DNA of 64,000 nucleotides from Zobellia uliginosa (GTDB taxonomy: Bacteria > Bacteroidota > Bacteroidia > Flavobacteriales > Flavobacteriaceae), in assembly GCF_900156625.1 (NCBI RefSeq), contig NZ_FTOB01000007.1, forward strand, positions 124,001 to 188,000, read 5' to 3'. The notes under the pieces were generated by a model. The model worked only from the letters and a program-made list of their open reading frames with translations. It was not told the origin of the DNA and did not search any database. The position numbers and the translations under genes were made by a program. Within the stretch, counting starts at the first letter, position 1. The number at the start of each line of letters is the position of its first letter. This document shows, one piece after another, positions 44,179 to 53,933 of the stretch.

Positions 44179-46062
44179 ATGAATGGAAGATTTCTTTTAA
44201 TGGGCACTTTCCTCTTTGCACTACTGGTTATCGGTGGGTGTGGAGCAGTGAAAAAAACGGATATACCGAAATCTTTTTCCCCTGATGGAAACATTGAGGT
44301 TTTTTTGAAACTTGACGAGGGGAGCGGGGCATTACGCTTTTCCGCCAGATTGTTCGACAATACGGTTTTGGAGGCCTCGCCCCTAGGAATTGTCTTGGCC
44401 GATGACGAACATCGTTTTTCCGATCAACTAGAGTTTGTCCAGCATGAACGTAAGCTTATTGATGAGCGCTATGTGATGGTAACGGGTAAACGGAAAGAAA
44501 GGAGAAACTACTGTACTGAATCGCGATACACCTTTAAAAATGCCAAGAACGAATCCTTTACGATTGTATTCAGGCTTTTTAACGAAGGCATTTCATTTCG
44601 ATATGAACTGGAAAACAAAAAGGAGACAAGTGTAGCCAAAGAAATGTCCGCCTTCAATTTTAAAGGCTTGAAAGCATTATGGTCTATCGATTACCAGTCT
44701 GGGGACGAGAATATTTTTGAAAAGAAAACGGGTACCCAAACCGTACAGAGCAAAGCCTTGTCCTTCCCTGTTTTGGTAGAATCAAATTCTGGTAATTGGA
44801 TGCTGGCCTCCGAATCGGATGTCTCCAATTTTCCCTTGGCAGGGGCTATGTTCAACAATGATCAATTGAATCTGATATATCCGGGAGGTAAGAAAGGTGA
44901 AAATGTAGTCGGGGCGAATTTTAAATCGCCTTGGCGCATATTGATGATGGGCAAGGAACTTAGTGTCATCGCCCAAAATTCTATGGTGGACCATTTGGCC
45001 CGGCCATCGGCTATCTCCGATATTTCATGGGTCGAAGCGGGCGTCACTTCATTTCCTTGGTGGGGTGATAATCTCGCCAATAGTTCCCCGGAAACCTTAA
45101 AAAAGTACATCGACCTTTCGGCAACCATGGGTTGGGGGTATATAGAATTCGATGTCCCCCTTATTAATTCACCGGCCCATGCCATTGATGACTGGAAAAC
45201 GACCCCTTGGGTAAAAGATATAGTAGATTATGGTCTCGGGAAAGGTGTAAAGTGCTACGGCTGGGATGAATTTAAAAATTTAGATACCCCGGAAAAAAGA
45301 AAGGATATTTTCGGAAGGTACAATCAGTTGGGTATTGTCGGGTGTAAAGTCGATTTTATCAATGACTATTCGCAAAAGGCAAGAAGGATTTTGGAAGAGA
45401 TCATCAAGGATGCGGCGAGATATAAGCTCATGTTAAGTTTTCACGGCGCCCAGGCGCCCAGAGGTTTTGCCCGTACCTATCCCCATATTATGAGTTATGA
45501 GGCCGTAAAAGGTTCTGAATACTACCTAAGTATCAATGGGGCCAAGGGATTGACACCCTACCACAACGCTACCTTGCCGTTTACGAGAAACGTACTCGGT
45601 AGCATGGATTATACCCCAGTGGCATTTTCAACTCCTTTAAGAACGACTACAATGGCCCATGAATTGGCACTTTCGGTAGTTTTTGAATCAGGTTGGCAAG
45701 GCATGTGCGATATCCCCGAGGCCTATCTTGACTCACCGGGAAGGAAGTTTCTAGAGAATTTACCCGCGGCCTGGGACGAAACGAAATTGTTGGCGGGCTA
45801 CCCAGGGGAGTACTGCGTTATGGCACGAAGAAAGGGAGATGATTGGTATATAGGCGGAATAAGCGCCGTGGGAAAACGGGAATTCTCTGTAGACCTTTCT
45901 GAAATAGTTTCAGGCCCTAAAGAGGTCATTATCTATCAAGATGCCCCTGATGAAGACCAGCTGAAACTTGAAAAAAAGCAATTGACGGAAAAAGGGAACC
46001 TTAAGGTGGCCTTAAAGAAAAATGGAGGTTTTACACTTGTGCTAGAAGGAAGGGGGCATTAG
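44179..46062 (+). CDS. GH97 lipoprotein, retaining-type signature
   Basis: 627 residues; lipobox near residue 21 (VIGGC). GH97 architecture: N-terminal beta-sandwich (SFSPDGNIEVFLKLD), barrel (SFPWWGDNLANSSPETLKKY, GWGYIEFDV) and C-terminal beta domain. Strand 4 reads CKVDFIND with Asp392, the position of the nucleophile in retaining GH97 enzymes (alpha-galactosidase type), and SYEAVKGSE has Glu441 as the likely acid/base. Prediction: retaining alpha-galactosidase or similar. It shares the operon with the fucose-oxidation genes although it is exported. Confidence 0.92.
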   Translation: MNGRFLLMGTFLFALLVIGGCGAVKKTDIPKSFSPDGNIEVFLKLDEGSGALRFSARLFDNTVLEASPLGIVLADDEHRFSDQLEFVQHERKLIDERYVMVTGKRKERRNYCTESRYTFKNAKNESFTIVFRLFNEGISFRYELENKKETSVAKEMSAFNFKGLKALWSIDYQSGDENIFEKKTGTQTVQSKALSFPVLVESNSGNWMLASESDVSNFPLAGAMFNNDQLNLIYPGGKKGENVVGANFKSPWRILMMGKELSVIAQNSMVDHLARPSAISDISWVEAGVTSFPWWGDNLANSSPETLKKYIDLSATMGWGYIEFDVPLINSPAHAIDDWKTTPWVKDIVDYGLGKGVKCYGWDEFKNLDTPEKRKDIFGRYNQLGIVGCKVDFINDYSQKARRILEEIIKDAARYKLMLSFHGAQAPRGFARTYPHIMSYEAVKGSEYYLSINGAKGLTPYHNATLPFTRNVLGSMDYTPVAFSTPLRTTTMAHELALSVVFESGWQGMCDIPEAYLDSPGRKFLENLPAAWDETKLLAGYPGEYCVMARRKGDDWYIGGISAVGKREFSVDLSEIVSGPKEVIIYQDAPDEDQLKLEKKQLTEKGNLKVALKKNGGFTLVLEGRGH

Positions 46063-46106
46063 TGTAGGCTATAGGTAAGAGTGTCTGTACGAAGCAAAAA
46101 TAAAAT

Positions 46107-46661
46107 ATGATGGAAGAAAAGGATAAAGTTCTGGTAGTGAATTTGAAAACGGGCGATATAAAAGCTTATGAGGCACTATATGAAAAATATAGGAATCGAC
46201 TCTATCACTTTGCATTTGGATATTTAAAATCACACGTGGAAGCGGAAGGTTTGGTTCAAGATGTCTTTGTCAAAATATGGAAAAAGAAAGCTGACCTCAA
46301 GCCGGAATGCTCCTTTAAGTCCTACATCTTTACTATAGGGTTCAACCTGATTAAAAAGACATTTATAAAACGAACGGCCCGCAAAAACTATATAGACTCG
46401 GAAGTTGACCGTGAAACTGTTGACTATTCTACTTTGGACTCGGTCGATTACACTTTTTTATTGGACAACCTCATGGGGGTTGTTGCCCAAATTCCGGAAC
46501 GAAGAAGGGAAACTTTTACCAAGAGTCGGTTCGATGGTCTGTCGGTAAAGGAAATTGCACAAGAAATGGAAGTCAGTCCTAAAACGGTAGAGAATCAGAT
46601 TACGCTCGCATTAAAATTTATAAAATCAAATTTGGCGGTTGAAAATAACCAAGTGAATTAA
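46107..46661 (+). CDS. ECF sigma factor, second orphan copy between two GH97 genes
   Basis: 184 residues. Region 2: RLYHFAFGYLKSHVEAEGLV and QDVFVKIWKKK; region 4: ETFTKSRFDGLSVKEIAQEM, SPKTVENQITLALKFIK. It is closely related over its whole core to the sigma factor at 26807, lacking only the N-terminal extension and basic tail of that protein. No FecR-type anti-sigma gene is adjacent; both neighbours encode GH97 enzymes in the same direction, 44 and 65 bases away. It may direct transcription of the downstream GH97 and SusCD genes. Confidence 0.93.
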   Translation: MMEEKDKVLVVNLKTGDIKAYEALYEKYRNRLYHFAFGYLKSHVEAEGLVQDVFVKIWKKKADLKPECSFKSYIFTIGFNLIKKTFIKRTARKNYIDSEVDRETVDYSTLDSVDYTFLLDNLMGVVAQIPERRRETFTKSRFDGLSVKEIAQEMEVSPKTVENQITLALKFIKSNLAVENNQVN

Positions 46662-46726
46662 CCCTGGCCCTATCTGATTTGCGAATACCAAACTCATCTA
46701 ACAGCAAAACAAATATTATCTAGACT

Positions 46727-48625
46727 ATGAACACCAAAAAACTACTTCGTCCCCTTTTATTGATTTTAACCCTGGGCTTCATTTCGTGCTCGAATTCCGA
46801 AATCAAGGTAGAGAGTCCTGATGGAAACTATAAATTGGTTTTTCACCTTAATGAAAAGTCCGAAGCCATTTACCATGTAGATTATAAGGGCATTGGCATT
46901 ATTGAAGCATCTAAGCTAGGTTTGGGTATAGATGGCCTGCCAACGGAAGGCTTGAAAGCGACTTTAATCAAAACCAAAATGCAAAATGCTACTTGGAAAC
47001 CTCCCTATGGTACCAAGACCGAATATCCTGAAAAGTACTCGGAAGCCTTGGTCAAAATAGCGACGGATTCTGGAGAACCCGTTTACAACCTTCGCTTTCG
47101 CGCCTATGATGAAGGCGTCGCACTTCGATATGAATTTCCTGAAAATAAGGATAAGGTCACTATTGAAAAGGAACTAACGGAATTTTCGGTAAAGCAGGGA
47201 GCTATCGCTTATACCACACGGGTTTCCCAGGGCGTGATCAAAAAAACTCCTGTTGACGAAATAAAGGAGTCTATGGAGCGTCCTTTATTGATCAACCTAT
47301 CGGACTCCCTGTACGTGGCCATTGGCGAAGCGGCGCAAATCAATTATTCGCGAATGAAACTCAATTCTTATGGAAGTCATACGCTACAAGCCGATATAGA
47401 GGGAGAAGTGACTTTTGACAACCCTTTTGTTTCCCCATGGCGTTTTGTAATGGCAGGTAAAACTGCGGGAGAAATCTTAGAGAACAATTATTTGGTTTTG
47501 AACTTGAACGAACCTAATAAAATTGCCGATACCTCATGGATGAAACCGGGCAAGGTCATCAGGGACCTTACCTTGACTACCGAAGGGGGAAAGGCCTATA
47601 TCGATTTTGCGGTAAAACACAATATCCAATATGTGATAGAAAGTGCCGGGTGGTATGGTAATGAATTTACAAAAGAAGCTGATGCTTCCACCGTTACCGT
47701 CGATCCTGAAAGATCAACAGGACCGCTTGATATGCAGGAGGTCATTCACTATGGTAAAGAACAGGGTGTAGATATTATGGTATACGTCAACCGTAACCAA
47801 TTGGAAAAACAACTGGATGATATTCTGCCCCTATATCGCAGTTGGGGCATTAAGGGTATAAAGTACGGTTTCGTGAGAACCGGTGACCAGTACTGGACCA
47901 ATTGGATGCACGAGGCCGTTCGAAAGGCCGCGGATCACGAAATGGTATTGAGTATTCACGACGACTACCGTCCGGTAGGGTATTCGAGAACGTATCCCAA
48001 CCTTATGACCATGGAAGGGATTCGGGGAGATGAAGAGAGTCCCTCGAACGAACAGACCCTAATGACCATGTTTACCCGTATGATTGCCGGGGCCGGAGAC
48101 AATACCGTCTGTTATTTTGCCCCAAGGGTTACCGAAAAAATGGGTTCCCATGCGTCACAATTGGCAAAAACCGTGTGCCTATATAGCCCCTTGTTATGGT
48201 TGTATTGGTATGACCGACCGGAAACCGCAACTTTGGATAGTGGCGGTGCAGGGGGGGCAAAATCCATCATTAAGGAAGTGCCCGAACTGGAGTTTTTTGA
48301 TAACGTACCGACCGTTTGGGACGATATCAAAGTGCTTCACTCAGAAGTAGGGGAATTGGGCACTATTGCCAGAAAAAGTAAGAACGACTGGTTCATAGGA
48401 ACAATAAACGGTCAGTCTGCAAAAGACGTAAGCCTTCCCTTGGATTTTCTCGACGATGATACGGCCTATATCGCTACGGTCTATTACGATGACCCTTCGG
48501 TCGATACCGAGACCAAGGTAGGTATAGAGCGATTGGAGGTCAACAATACCTCCACTATCCAAAGAAAGGTAGCCGGCAATAATGGAATGGCAATTCATAT
48601 TACCTACAAGACAGGCGCCAAATAA
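46727..48625 (+). CDS. GH97 lipoprotein, inverting-type signature
   Basis: 632 residues; lipobox near residue 21 (FISC). Same domain order as the upstream GH97 (VESPDGNYKLVFHLNEKS at the start). At strand 4 the sequence is IKYGFVRTGDQ: Gly381 stands where the retaining paralogue has its nucleophile Asp, and TMEGIRGDEE provides Glu430, fitting the inverting SusB-like class of alpha-glucosidases. So the two GH97 enzymes of this operon probably use opposite mechanisms and different substrates (alpha-glucoside against alpha-galactoside; inference from known GH97 structures). Confidence 0.92.
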   Translation: MNTKKLLRPLLLILTLGFISCSNSEIKVESPDGNYKLVFHLNEKSEAIYHVDYKGIGIIEASKLGLGIDGLPTEGLKATLIKTKMQNATWKPPYGTKTEYPEKYSEALVKIATDSGEPVYNLRFRAYDEGVALRYEFPENKDKVTIEKELTEFSVKQGAIAYTTRVSQGVIKKTPVDEIKESMERPLLINLSDSLYVAIGEAAQINYSRMKLNSYGSHTLQADIEGEVTFDNPFVSPWRFVMAGKTAGEILENNYLVLNLNEPNKIADTSWMKPGKVIRDLTLTTEGGKAYIDFAVKHNIQYVIESAGWYGNEFTKEADASTVTVDPERSTGPLDMQEVIHYGKEQGVDIMVYVNRNQLEKQLDDILPLYRSWGIKGIKYGFVRTGDQYWTNWMHEAVRKAADHEMVLSIHDDYRPVGYSRTYPNLMTMEGIRGDEESPSNEQTLMTMFTRMIAGAGDNTVCYFAPRVTEKMGSHASQLAKTVCLYSPLLWLYWYDRPETATLDSGGAGGAKSIIKEVPELEFFDNVPTVWDDIKVLHSEVGELGTIARKSKNDWFIGTINGQSAKDVSLPLDFLDDDTAYIATVYYDDPSVDTETKVGIERLEVNNTSTIQRKVAGNNGMAIHITYKTGAK

Positions 48626-49034
48626 TTTTTGAATTTACTTAGACCGATCGAAGGACCTTAAAATCTCTTGATCGATGTGACTTAAACAGCGGAGTTTCCC
48701 GTTCCGCTGTCAGGCCACCCTTGGCCTTAACCTCATGGACTTGAGTCTCTAAAAAAGCTTAGAAATAGTCATAGGGCAGGCCGGTATATGTCCATTCTTG
48801 ACAGGGCTTTCGACCAGCTAACACATAAATGGGTTTATAGAACGGTATAACCCGGGAATTTAAAAAAGCAACACTTTAAAAAATAGACTTATGGAATAAA
48901 TAGAAAAAACTTGACTAGCAAAGCGATCACAATGACGACTTTATTTCTGCATCAGGAAGGAATAAAACAATCGGGAAATAGACCAATACTCCCGATAGGT
49001 ACAGTACAAAAAATAAATAACTAAAAGTATAGAT
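48626..49034. other. 409-bp intergenic region upstream of susC with tandem hairpins
   Basis: No coding features. ACAGCGGA-N9-TCCGCTGT (48686-48710) is a perfect 8-bp stem, directly followed by AGGCC-N6-GGCCT (48712-48727). No T-run follows, so this is not a classical terminator; it could still separate the GH97 operon from SusC by RNA processing or stalling. The last 200 bases are AT-rich and likely carry the SusC promoter and leader, but no exact TAnnTTTG box was found. Confidence 0.55.
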
Positions 49035-52000
49035 ATGAAAATACCAACTCTATCAGAATTGAACTATGGTTCGAGAACGGGGCTCGTCATATTGTTGACG
49101 GTTTCGTTCATTGAATTACAGGCAATGGGGTATCATAACCCCATCGAGTGGGATACCCTTGAAAACGAAAAAATCTTCGAAGACCCCGAAGGTGAAGTTT
49201 ACGAAGATGCAGGGGATTCTGTTGCCGATACGGGATCCCACACTTCAGATAGTCCAGACATTGCAAGAAGTGTTTTTGGGCAGCAATTAAAAGTAAGTGG
49301 CACGATTACCGATACGGACGGACAACCACTGCCCGGGGCGAGTATTGTGGAGAAAGGAACCTCTAACGGAACCCAGACCGATTTCGATGGAAACTTTACC
49401 CTGGAGCTTACCGATGGAAATGCAATTTTAATTGTTTCCTACATTGGTTTTGCTACACAGGAAATAAGGGTCGATGGGCAGGACAATATAAGTGCGGCCC
49501 TCGAAGAGAGCGCGGCCGGATTGGACGAAGTGGTAGTGGTCGGTTTTGGAACCCAGAAGAAGGTCAACCTTACGGGGGCTGTAGCAACAATGGGGTCTGA
49601 AAATTTGGAAAATCGACCGGTTACCAACGTTTCTTCGGCCTTACAAGGTCAAATGCCTGGTGTTACGGTGCTTCAATCTTCCGGTGAGCCCGGTAGGGAC
49701 GGCGCTTCAATCCGAATTAGGGGTGTAGGTACGATGAACAATGCCAACCCTATGGTCTTGGTAGACGGAATAGAGTCTAGTATGGATGACGTTAATCCCA
49801 ACGATATTGATAATATCAGTGTATTAAAGGATGCGGCTTCGGCGGCCATCTATGGTACCAGGGCCGCCAATGGGGTAATCCTCATAACGACCAAAAGGGG
49901 GAAAGTAGGGAAACCTTCTTTTTCGTACAGGGGATATACAGGTGTGCAAAAGCCAACCTATACCCCTGAGTTTCTCAATTCCTATGAATATGCCAAACTG
50001 AGGAACGAAGGCTTGGTGAATGAAGGGGCTACACCACAGTTCAGCGACTCCGACCTTGAAAAGTTGAGAACGGGATCGGATCCTGTAAATTTCGCCGATA
50101 CCGATTGGATGGATTTGCTGTATCGCGGATCGGGCATGGTTCAAAGTCATGACATCAGTGTTTCGGGAGGAACCGAAAACACAAAATATCTGGTATCACT
50201 CGGATATTTCAATCAAGAAGGAATCGTTAAGAACACTAATTTTGATCGATACAACCTTAGGGTCAACCTCGATACCAAGGTCAGTAAGGCCTTTACCCTA
50301 GGGCTGAATACATCAATTTCCCAAAGGGAGATCAATAGGCCTAATGGCGATTTTTTCGTTTATCCACACCGTACCCCTCCCAATATTTCGGTGAAATTGG
50401 CCGATGGTTCATGGAACCATTATTTCAATAACAACCCTATCGCCCTTATAGAAGAAGGCGGAAAACATACGACCAAGGATACGCACGTGTTGACTACTTT
50501 GTTCGGTGTATTTACCATAGCCAAAGGCCTGACGCTAAAAGGGGTGTTGGCAGCGGATTTCAATTTTGACGACCAATCTAGGCACACCAAACAGTTTATA
50601 TGGGGCGATGGCACCAATAGTGGGGCGAATTCCATTGAAAATGAACTGGATCGGTCCAGAAACATCACTTCACAGGCCATCCTGAATTATAAAGAGGATT
50701 TTGGGGCCCATAGTATCGATTTTCTTGCCGGGGCATCGCAAGAATCCTTTACTCGCGATTTTGACGGATTGTCACGGATCAATTTGCCTAATAATGAACT
50801 TACCGAGATCAACGCCGGTTCAAAAGAAGGTCAATCTACAGAAGGGTTCGGGGTAGAATCGACGCTCCGCTCTTTTTTCGGTAGGGCCAATTACTCCTTT
50901 AACGATAAATATTTGTTCGAGGCCAATTTGCGTTACGATGGTTCTTCAAAATTCGCAAAAAGTGATAGATGGGGATTGTTCCCTTCCGTTTCGGCTGCGT
51001 GGAGAATATCGCAAGAGTCTTTTTTGTCCGAGGCGTCTTGGTTGAATAATTTCAAACTTCGGGCTTCATGGGGAAAATTAGGAAACCATCGTATCGGTGA
51101 CTATGAATACATACCTAAGATAGCAACTAGTGTCAACTATAGTTTTTTCGACGAAGTGGCCGATGGGGTAGCCGAGGTCGTTGCCGTAAACGAGAACCTG
51201 ACGTGGGAAACCAATACCAGCTATAATCTAGGTTTGGATTTAAGTTTGTTAGAAGGAAAGGTGCGGTTTTCCGCCGACTATTACAACAGGTTAACAGAGG
51301 ATATTCTAACTCCGGTACCGGTGTCACAAATATTTGGTTTGCCCGCACCTCTGGTAAATGCTGGGGCAATGCGAAATAAAGGCATTGAATTCGTTATCGG
51401 TACATCAAAGATTCAAGGTGACTTTACCTACGATTTATCGTTCAACATTGGCTTCAACGATAACAATGTTGAAAAATACGCTAAACCTGACAAGAGCAAT
51501 GATCGTATACGGGAAGAAGGATCACCTTGGAACGCCTATTACGGATACGAGTCCATCGGATTCTTCCAAACCGACGAAGAGGTCTTGAACGACCCGAAAG
51601 TGGTGGGGGCGCCCATCCAAAAAGGGGATCTGAAATTTAAGGACCAAAACGGCGATGGGGAAATTAATGCCGACGACCGAGTGGTCTTGGGGAGTGATAT
51701 CCCAGGAACTTCCTATGGTGTGAACCTAAGTTTTAGGTATAAGAATTTTGACCTGTCTATGTTCGGAATCGGTGCGGCGGATGTTTACGGCCTTTTGAAC
51801 GACCAAGTAGAGTTTCCATTTGTAAACGGAGGGAAGGCACAAGTGAGACATTTAGATCGTTGGACTCCCGAAACCCCTAATGCAGCGTATCCGATTACCC
51901 ATATCAATCAATGGCACAACTACGAGGCTTCGACCTTCAACGTTAGGGATGCAAGCTATTTCAGGCTAAAAAATGTTCAGGTAGGGTATAACATGCCAAC

Positions 52001-52172
52001 AGAAGTTTTAGAAACTTTGGGCGTCTCCAAATTGAGATTGTACCTAAGTGCCGAGAACCTATTTACCATTTCAAAATTCTCAAAGGACTTTGATCCTGAA
52101 AGCCCTGATAATGCCTGGACAAATTATACCCCGGTCAAAATTTTCAGCGGAGGTATTGTAATTAATCTTTAA
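49035..52172 (+). CDS. SusC/RagA-type TonB-dependent outer-membrane transporter
   Basis: 1045 residues. After a hydrophobic leader and an acidic linker (about 30-85) comes a carboxypeptidase-D-like domain (VSGTITDTDGQPLPGASIVE, about 94-113), then the plug beginning DEVVVVGFGTQKK near 165 and SIRIRGVGTMNNANPMVLVD near 225, then a 22-stranded barrel to the C-terminus (GGIVINL). It imports oligosaccharides together with the SusD lipoprotein. The N-terminus has no STN signalling domain, so it should not act as the sensor of the orphan ECF sigma factors. It is the only SusC in the window. Confidence 0.96.
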   Translation: MKIPTLSELNYGSRTGLVILLTVSFIELQAMGYHNPIEWDTLENEKIFEDPEGEVYEDAGDSVADTGSHTSDSPDIARSVFGQQLKVSGTITDTDGQPLPGASIVEKGTSNGTQTDFDGNFTLELTDGNAILIVSYIGFATQEIRVDGQDNISAALEESAAGLDEVVVVGFGTQKKVNLTGAVATMGSENLENRPVTNVSSALQGQMPGVTVLQSSGEPGRDGASIRIRGVGTMNNANPMVLVDGIESSMDDVNPNDIDNISVLKDAASAAIYGTRAANGVILITTKRGKVGKPSFSYRGYTGVQKPTYTPEFLNSYEYAKLRNEGLVNEGATPQFSDSDLEKLRTGSDPVNFADTDWMDLLYRGSGMVQSHDISVSGGTENTKYLVSLGYFNQEGIVKNTNFDRYNLRVNLDTKVSKAFTLGLNTSISQREINRPNGDFFVYPHRTPPNISVKLADGSWNHYFNNNPIALIEEGGKHTTKDTHVLTTLFGVFTIAKGLTLKGVLAADFNFDDQSRHTKQFIWGDGTNSGANSIENELDRSRNITSQAILNYKEDFGAHSIDFLAGASQESFTRDFDGLSRINLPNNELTEINAGSKEGQSTEGFGVESTLRSFFGRANYSFNDKYLFEANLRYDGSSKFAKSDRWGLFPSVSAAWRISQESFLSEASWLNNFKLRASWGKLGNHRIGDYEYIPKIATSVNYSFFDEVADGVAEVVAVNENLTWETNTSYNLGLDLSLLEGKVRFSADYYNRLTEDILTPVPVSQIFGLPAPLVNAGAMRNKGIEFVIGTSKIQGDFTYDLSFNIGFNDNNVEKYAKPDKSNDRIREEGSPWNAYYGYESIGFFQTDEEVLNDPKVVGAPIQKGDLKFKDQNGDGEINADDRVVLGSDIPGTSYGVNLSFRYKNFDLSMFGIGAADVYGLLNDQVEFPFVNGGKAQVRHLDRWTPETPNAAYPITHINQWHNYEASTFNVRDASYFRLKNVQVGYNMPTEVLETLGVSKLRLYLSAENLFTISKFSKDFDPESPDNAWTNYTPVKIFSGGIVINL

Positions 52173-52183
52173 AATTTTTCATC

Positions 52184-53836
52184 ATGATATCTAATAGACA
52201 TTTAATAGGAATTGCCTTGATATTCTTAATGGGGTCGTGTTCAAAAGATTTTTTGGATGTAGCTCCTAAAGACCAACTTTCAGATGCTACGTTTTGGAAA
52301 ACCGAAAACGATGCCGATCTCGCCTTGGTCGGCGCATATGGTACCCAGACCACGGATGCATTCCCCAATTTTTTTGATTGGAACGAAAAAAGTTCAAGTT
52401 GGGAATCTTCGTGGAATATCAACTTTATGGATTTAATGACCGATAACGGATACTCCCAATTCATATGGGACGGTGTTCAAACATCGGGAAACGGACAGGT
52501 AAATCCATCCGATAGGAATATGCACAATTTTTTCAAATACGACCGAATCACAAAATACAACACCTTTTTGGAGAATATCGATAGGGTTGAAATGGATGCA
52601 GAAAAAAGAAGTAGGTACAAGGCCGAAGTGAGGTTTTTACGGGCTTATGACTATTTTAAAAAAGTGATGTGGTATGGTGATGTACCTTTGGTTACCGCCA
52701 GTATTGCAGATCCGCAAGAGGCGAATTTGACACGTGACCCAAAAGAGGAAGTTGTAGCCTTTATTCTTAGCGAATTGGGTGAAATTGCCCCTGACTTACC
52801 GGTGCAAGATGCTATTGAGTCAGGCGGACATGCCACTAGGGGAGCGGCACTGGCGTTAAAGGCAAGGCTTGAATTGTACGAGAAAATGTACCCGGAGGCA
52901 ATGGTAGATGCCAAGGCTGTAATGGACATGGGGGTGTATGAATTGTACCAAGATGGGCCGACCGCTTATTACGACATGTTCCTTTCAAAAAATGAAGGAG
53001 TGAACAAAGAGGTAATAATGGCGGTTCAGCATATACAAAATGAATTCCCTTCAAGCGTAATGCAACATTTGCTGTCAGGCGAAGATGGGGGATGGTCCTC
53101 TATCAATGCCGTACAGAGTATTGTAGATGCTTATGAAACCATAGATGGCAAGACCATCGATGACCCTAGCTCGGTTTATGATCCCGATAAACCTTTTGAG
53201 AATCGAGACCCAAGATTGAGTATGACCGTGCGCCATGCCGGTGTAGAATGGAGTGGAGGGTTCTTTGATCCCTTCAATTCGGAAAGTAACGACTTCCATG
53301 CCGTTGCGGTCGGACCGAATAGTGGTTATGGGGTCAATAAATATGCCGAGATCGTACCGACGGCGGACTTGTTGAACGGTGATGTAAATGTCGTGGTGTT
53401 CCGTCTTGGGGAAATGTTGTTGACCTACGCCGAAGCGGCCATAGAGAGCAATCAAATCAACGATGACGTTTACGATGCCCTTGACCGGTTAAGGGTTCGT
53501 GCAGGTATGCCGGTAGTGGATCGGGCAGTTTATGATAGCCAAGAAAAACTAAGGGAACTGGTTCGCCGTGAACGTCGGGTAGAACTTGCTTTTGAAGGTT
53601 TACGCCACTACGATATTAAGCGTTGGGATATTGGCGACCAAGTGATTCCAGGTCCCTTATACGGTAGCCGTACAGGTTCGGTCGATCCGGTAAGCGGAGA
53701 GGTTACCCTAGACGATGAAAGTACACGTATAATTTTGGAGGAAAGGGTCTTTCTGCCTTCCCGTAATTACCTGTTGCCTATTCCTCAGGCGGAAATCGAT
53801 GCGAACCCGAATATGGTACAGAACCCGGGGTATTGA
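52184..53836 (+). CDS. SusD/RagB-type surface glycan-binding lipoprotein
   Basis: 550 residues, lipobox at about residue 19 (LMGSC), then KDFLDVAPKDQLSDATFW, typical of SusD. The tetratricopeptide-like helical core contains RFLRAYDYFKKVMWYGDVPL (about 150-169), and the C-terminal signature is LRVRAGMP followed by RRERRVELAFEGLRHYDIKRW. It covers the SusC barrel and captures the polysaccharide fragment at the cell surface. It lies 11 bases after susC; the pair is co-expressed. Confidence 0.96.
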   Translation: MISNRHLIGIALIFLMGSCSKDFLDVAPKDQLSDATFWKTENDADLALVGAYGTQTTDAFPNFFDWNEKSSSWESSWNINFMDLMTDNGYSQFIWDGVQTSGNGQVNPSDRNMHNFFKYDRITKYNTFLENIDRVEMDAEKRSRYKAEVRFLRAYDYFKKVMWYGDVPLVTASIADPQEANLTRDPKEEVVAFILSELGEIAPDLPVQDAIESGGHATRGAALALKARLELYEKMYPEAMVDAKAVMDMGVYELYQDGPTAYYDMFLSKNEGVNKEVIMAVQHIQNEFPSSVMQHLLSGEDGGWSSINAVQSIVDAYETIDGKTIDDPSSVYDPDKPFENRDPRLSMTVRHAGVEWSGGFFDPFNSESNDFHAVAVGPNSGYGVNKYAEIVPTADLLNGDVNVVVFRLGEMLLTYAEAAIESNQINDDVYDALDRLRVRAGMPVVDRAVYDSQEKLRELVRRERRVELAFEGLRHYDIKRWDIGDQVIPGPLYGSRTGSVDPVSGEVTLDDESTRIILEERVFLPSRNYLLPIPQAEIDANPNMVQNPGY

Positions 53837-53933
53837 TGATCTGGCACTAGAAGTTCCTTTAGTATTACGTCTTGTTCAAGATGAAATACAGGTTCTAGAT
53901 AGAATATCTTTTAAAATTCAAAAAATAACAAAC

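Noticed and set aside
53799-53933. Upstream extension of the Tat-like protein frame into susD
   Set aside because: It would overlap the end of susD and bury the leader peptide; ATG 53934 gives a normal export signal.
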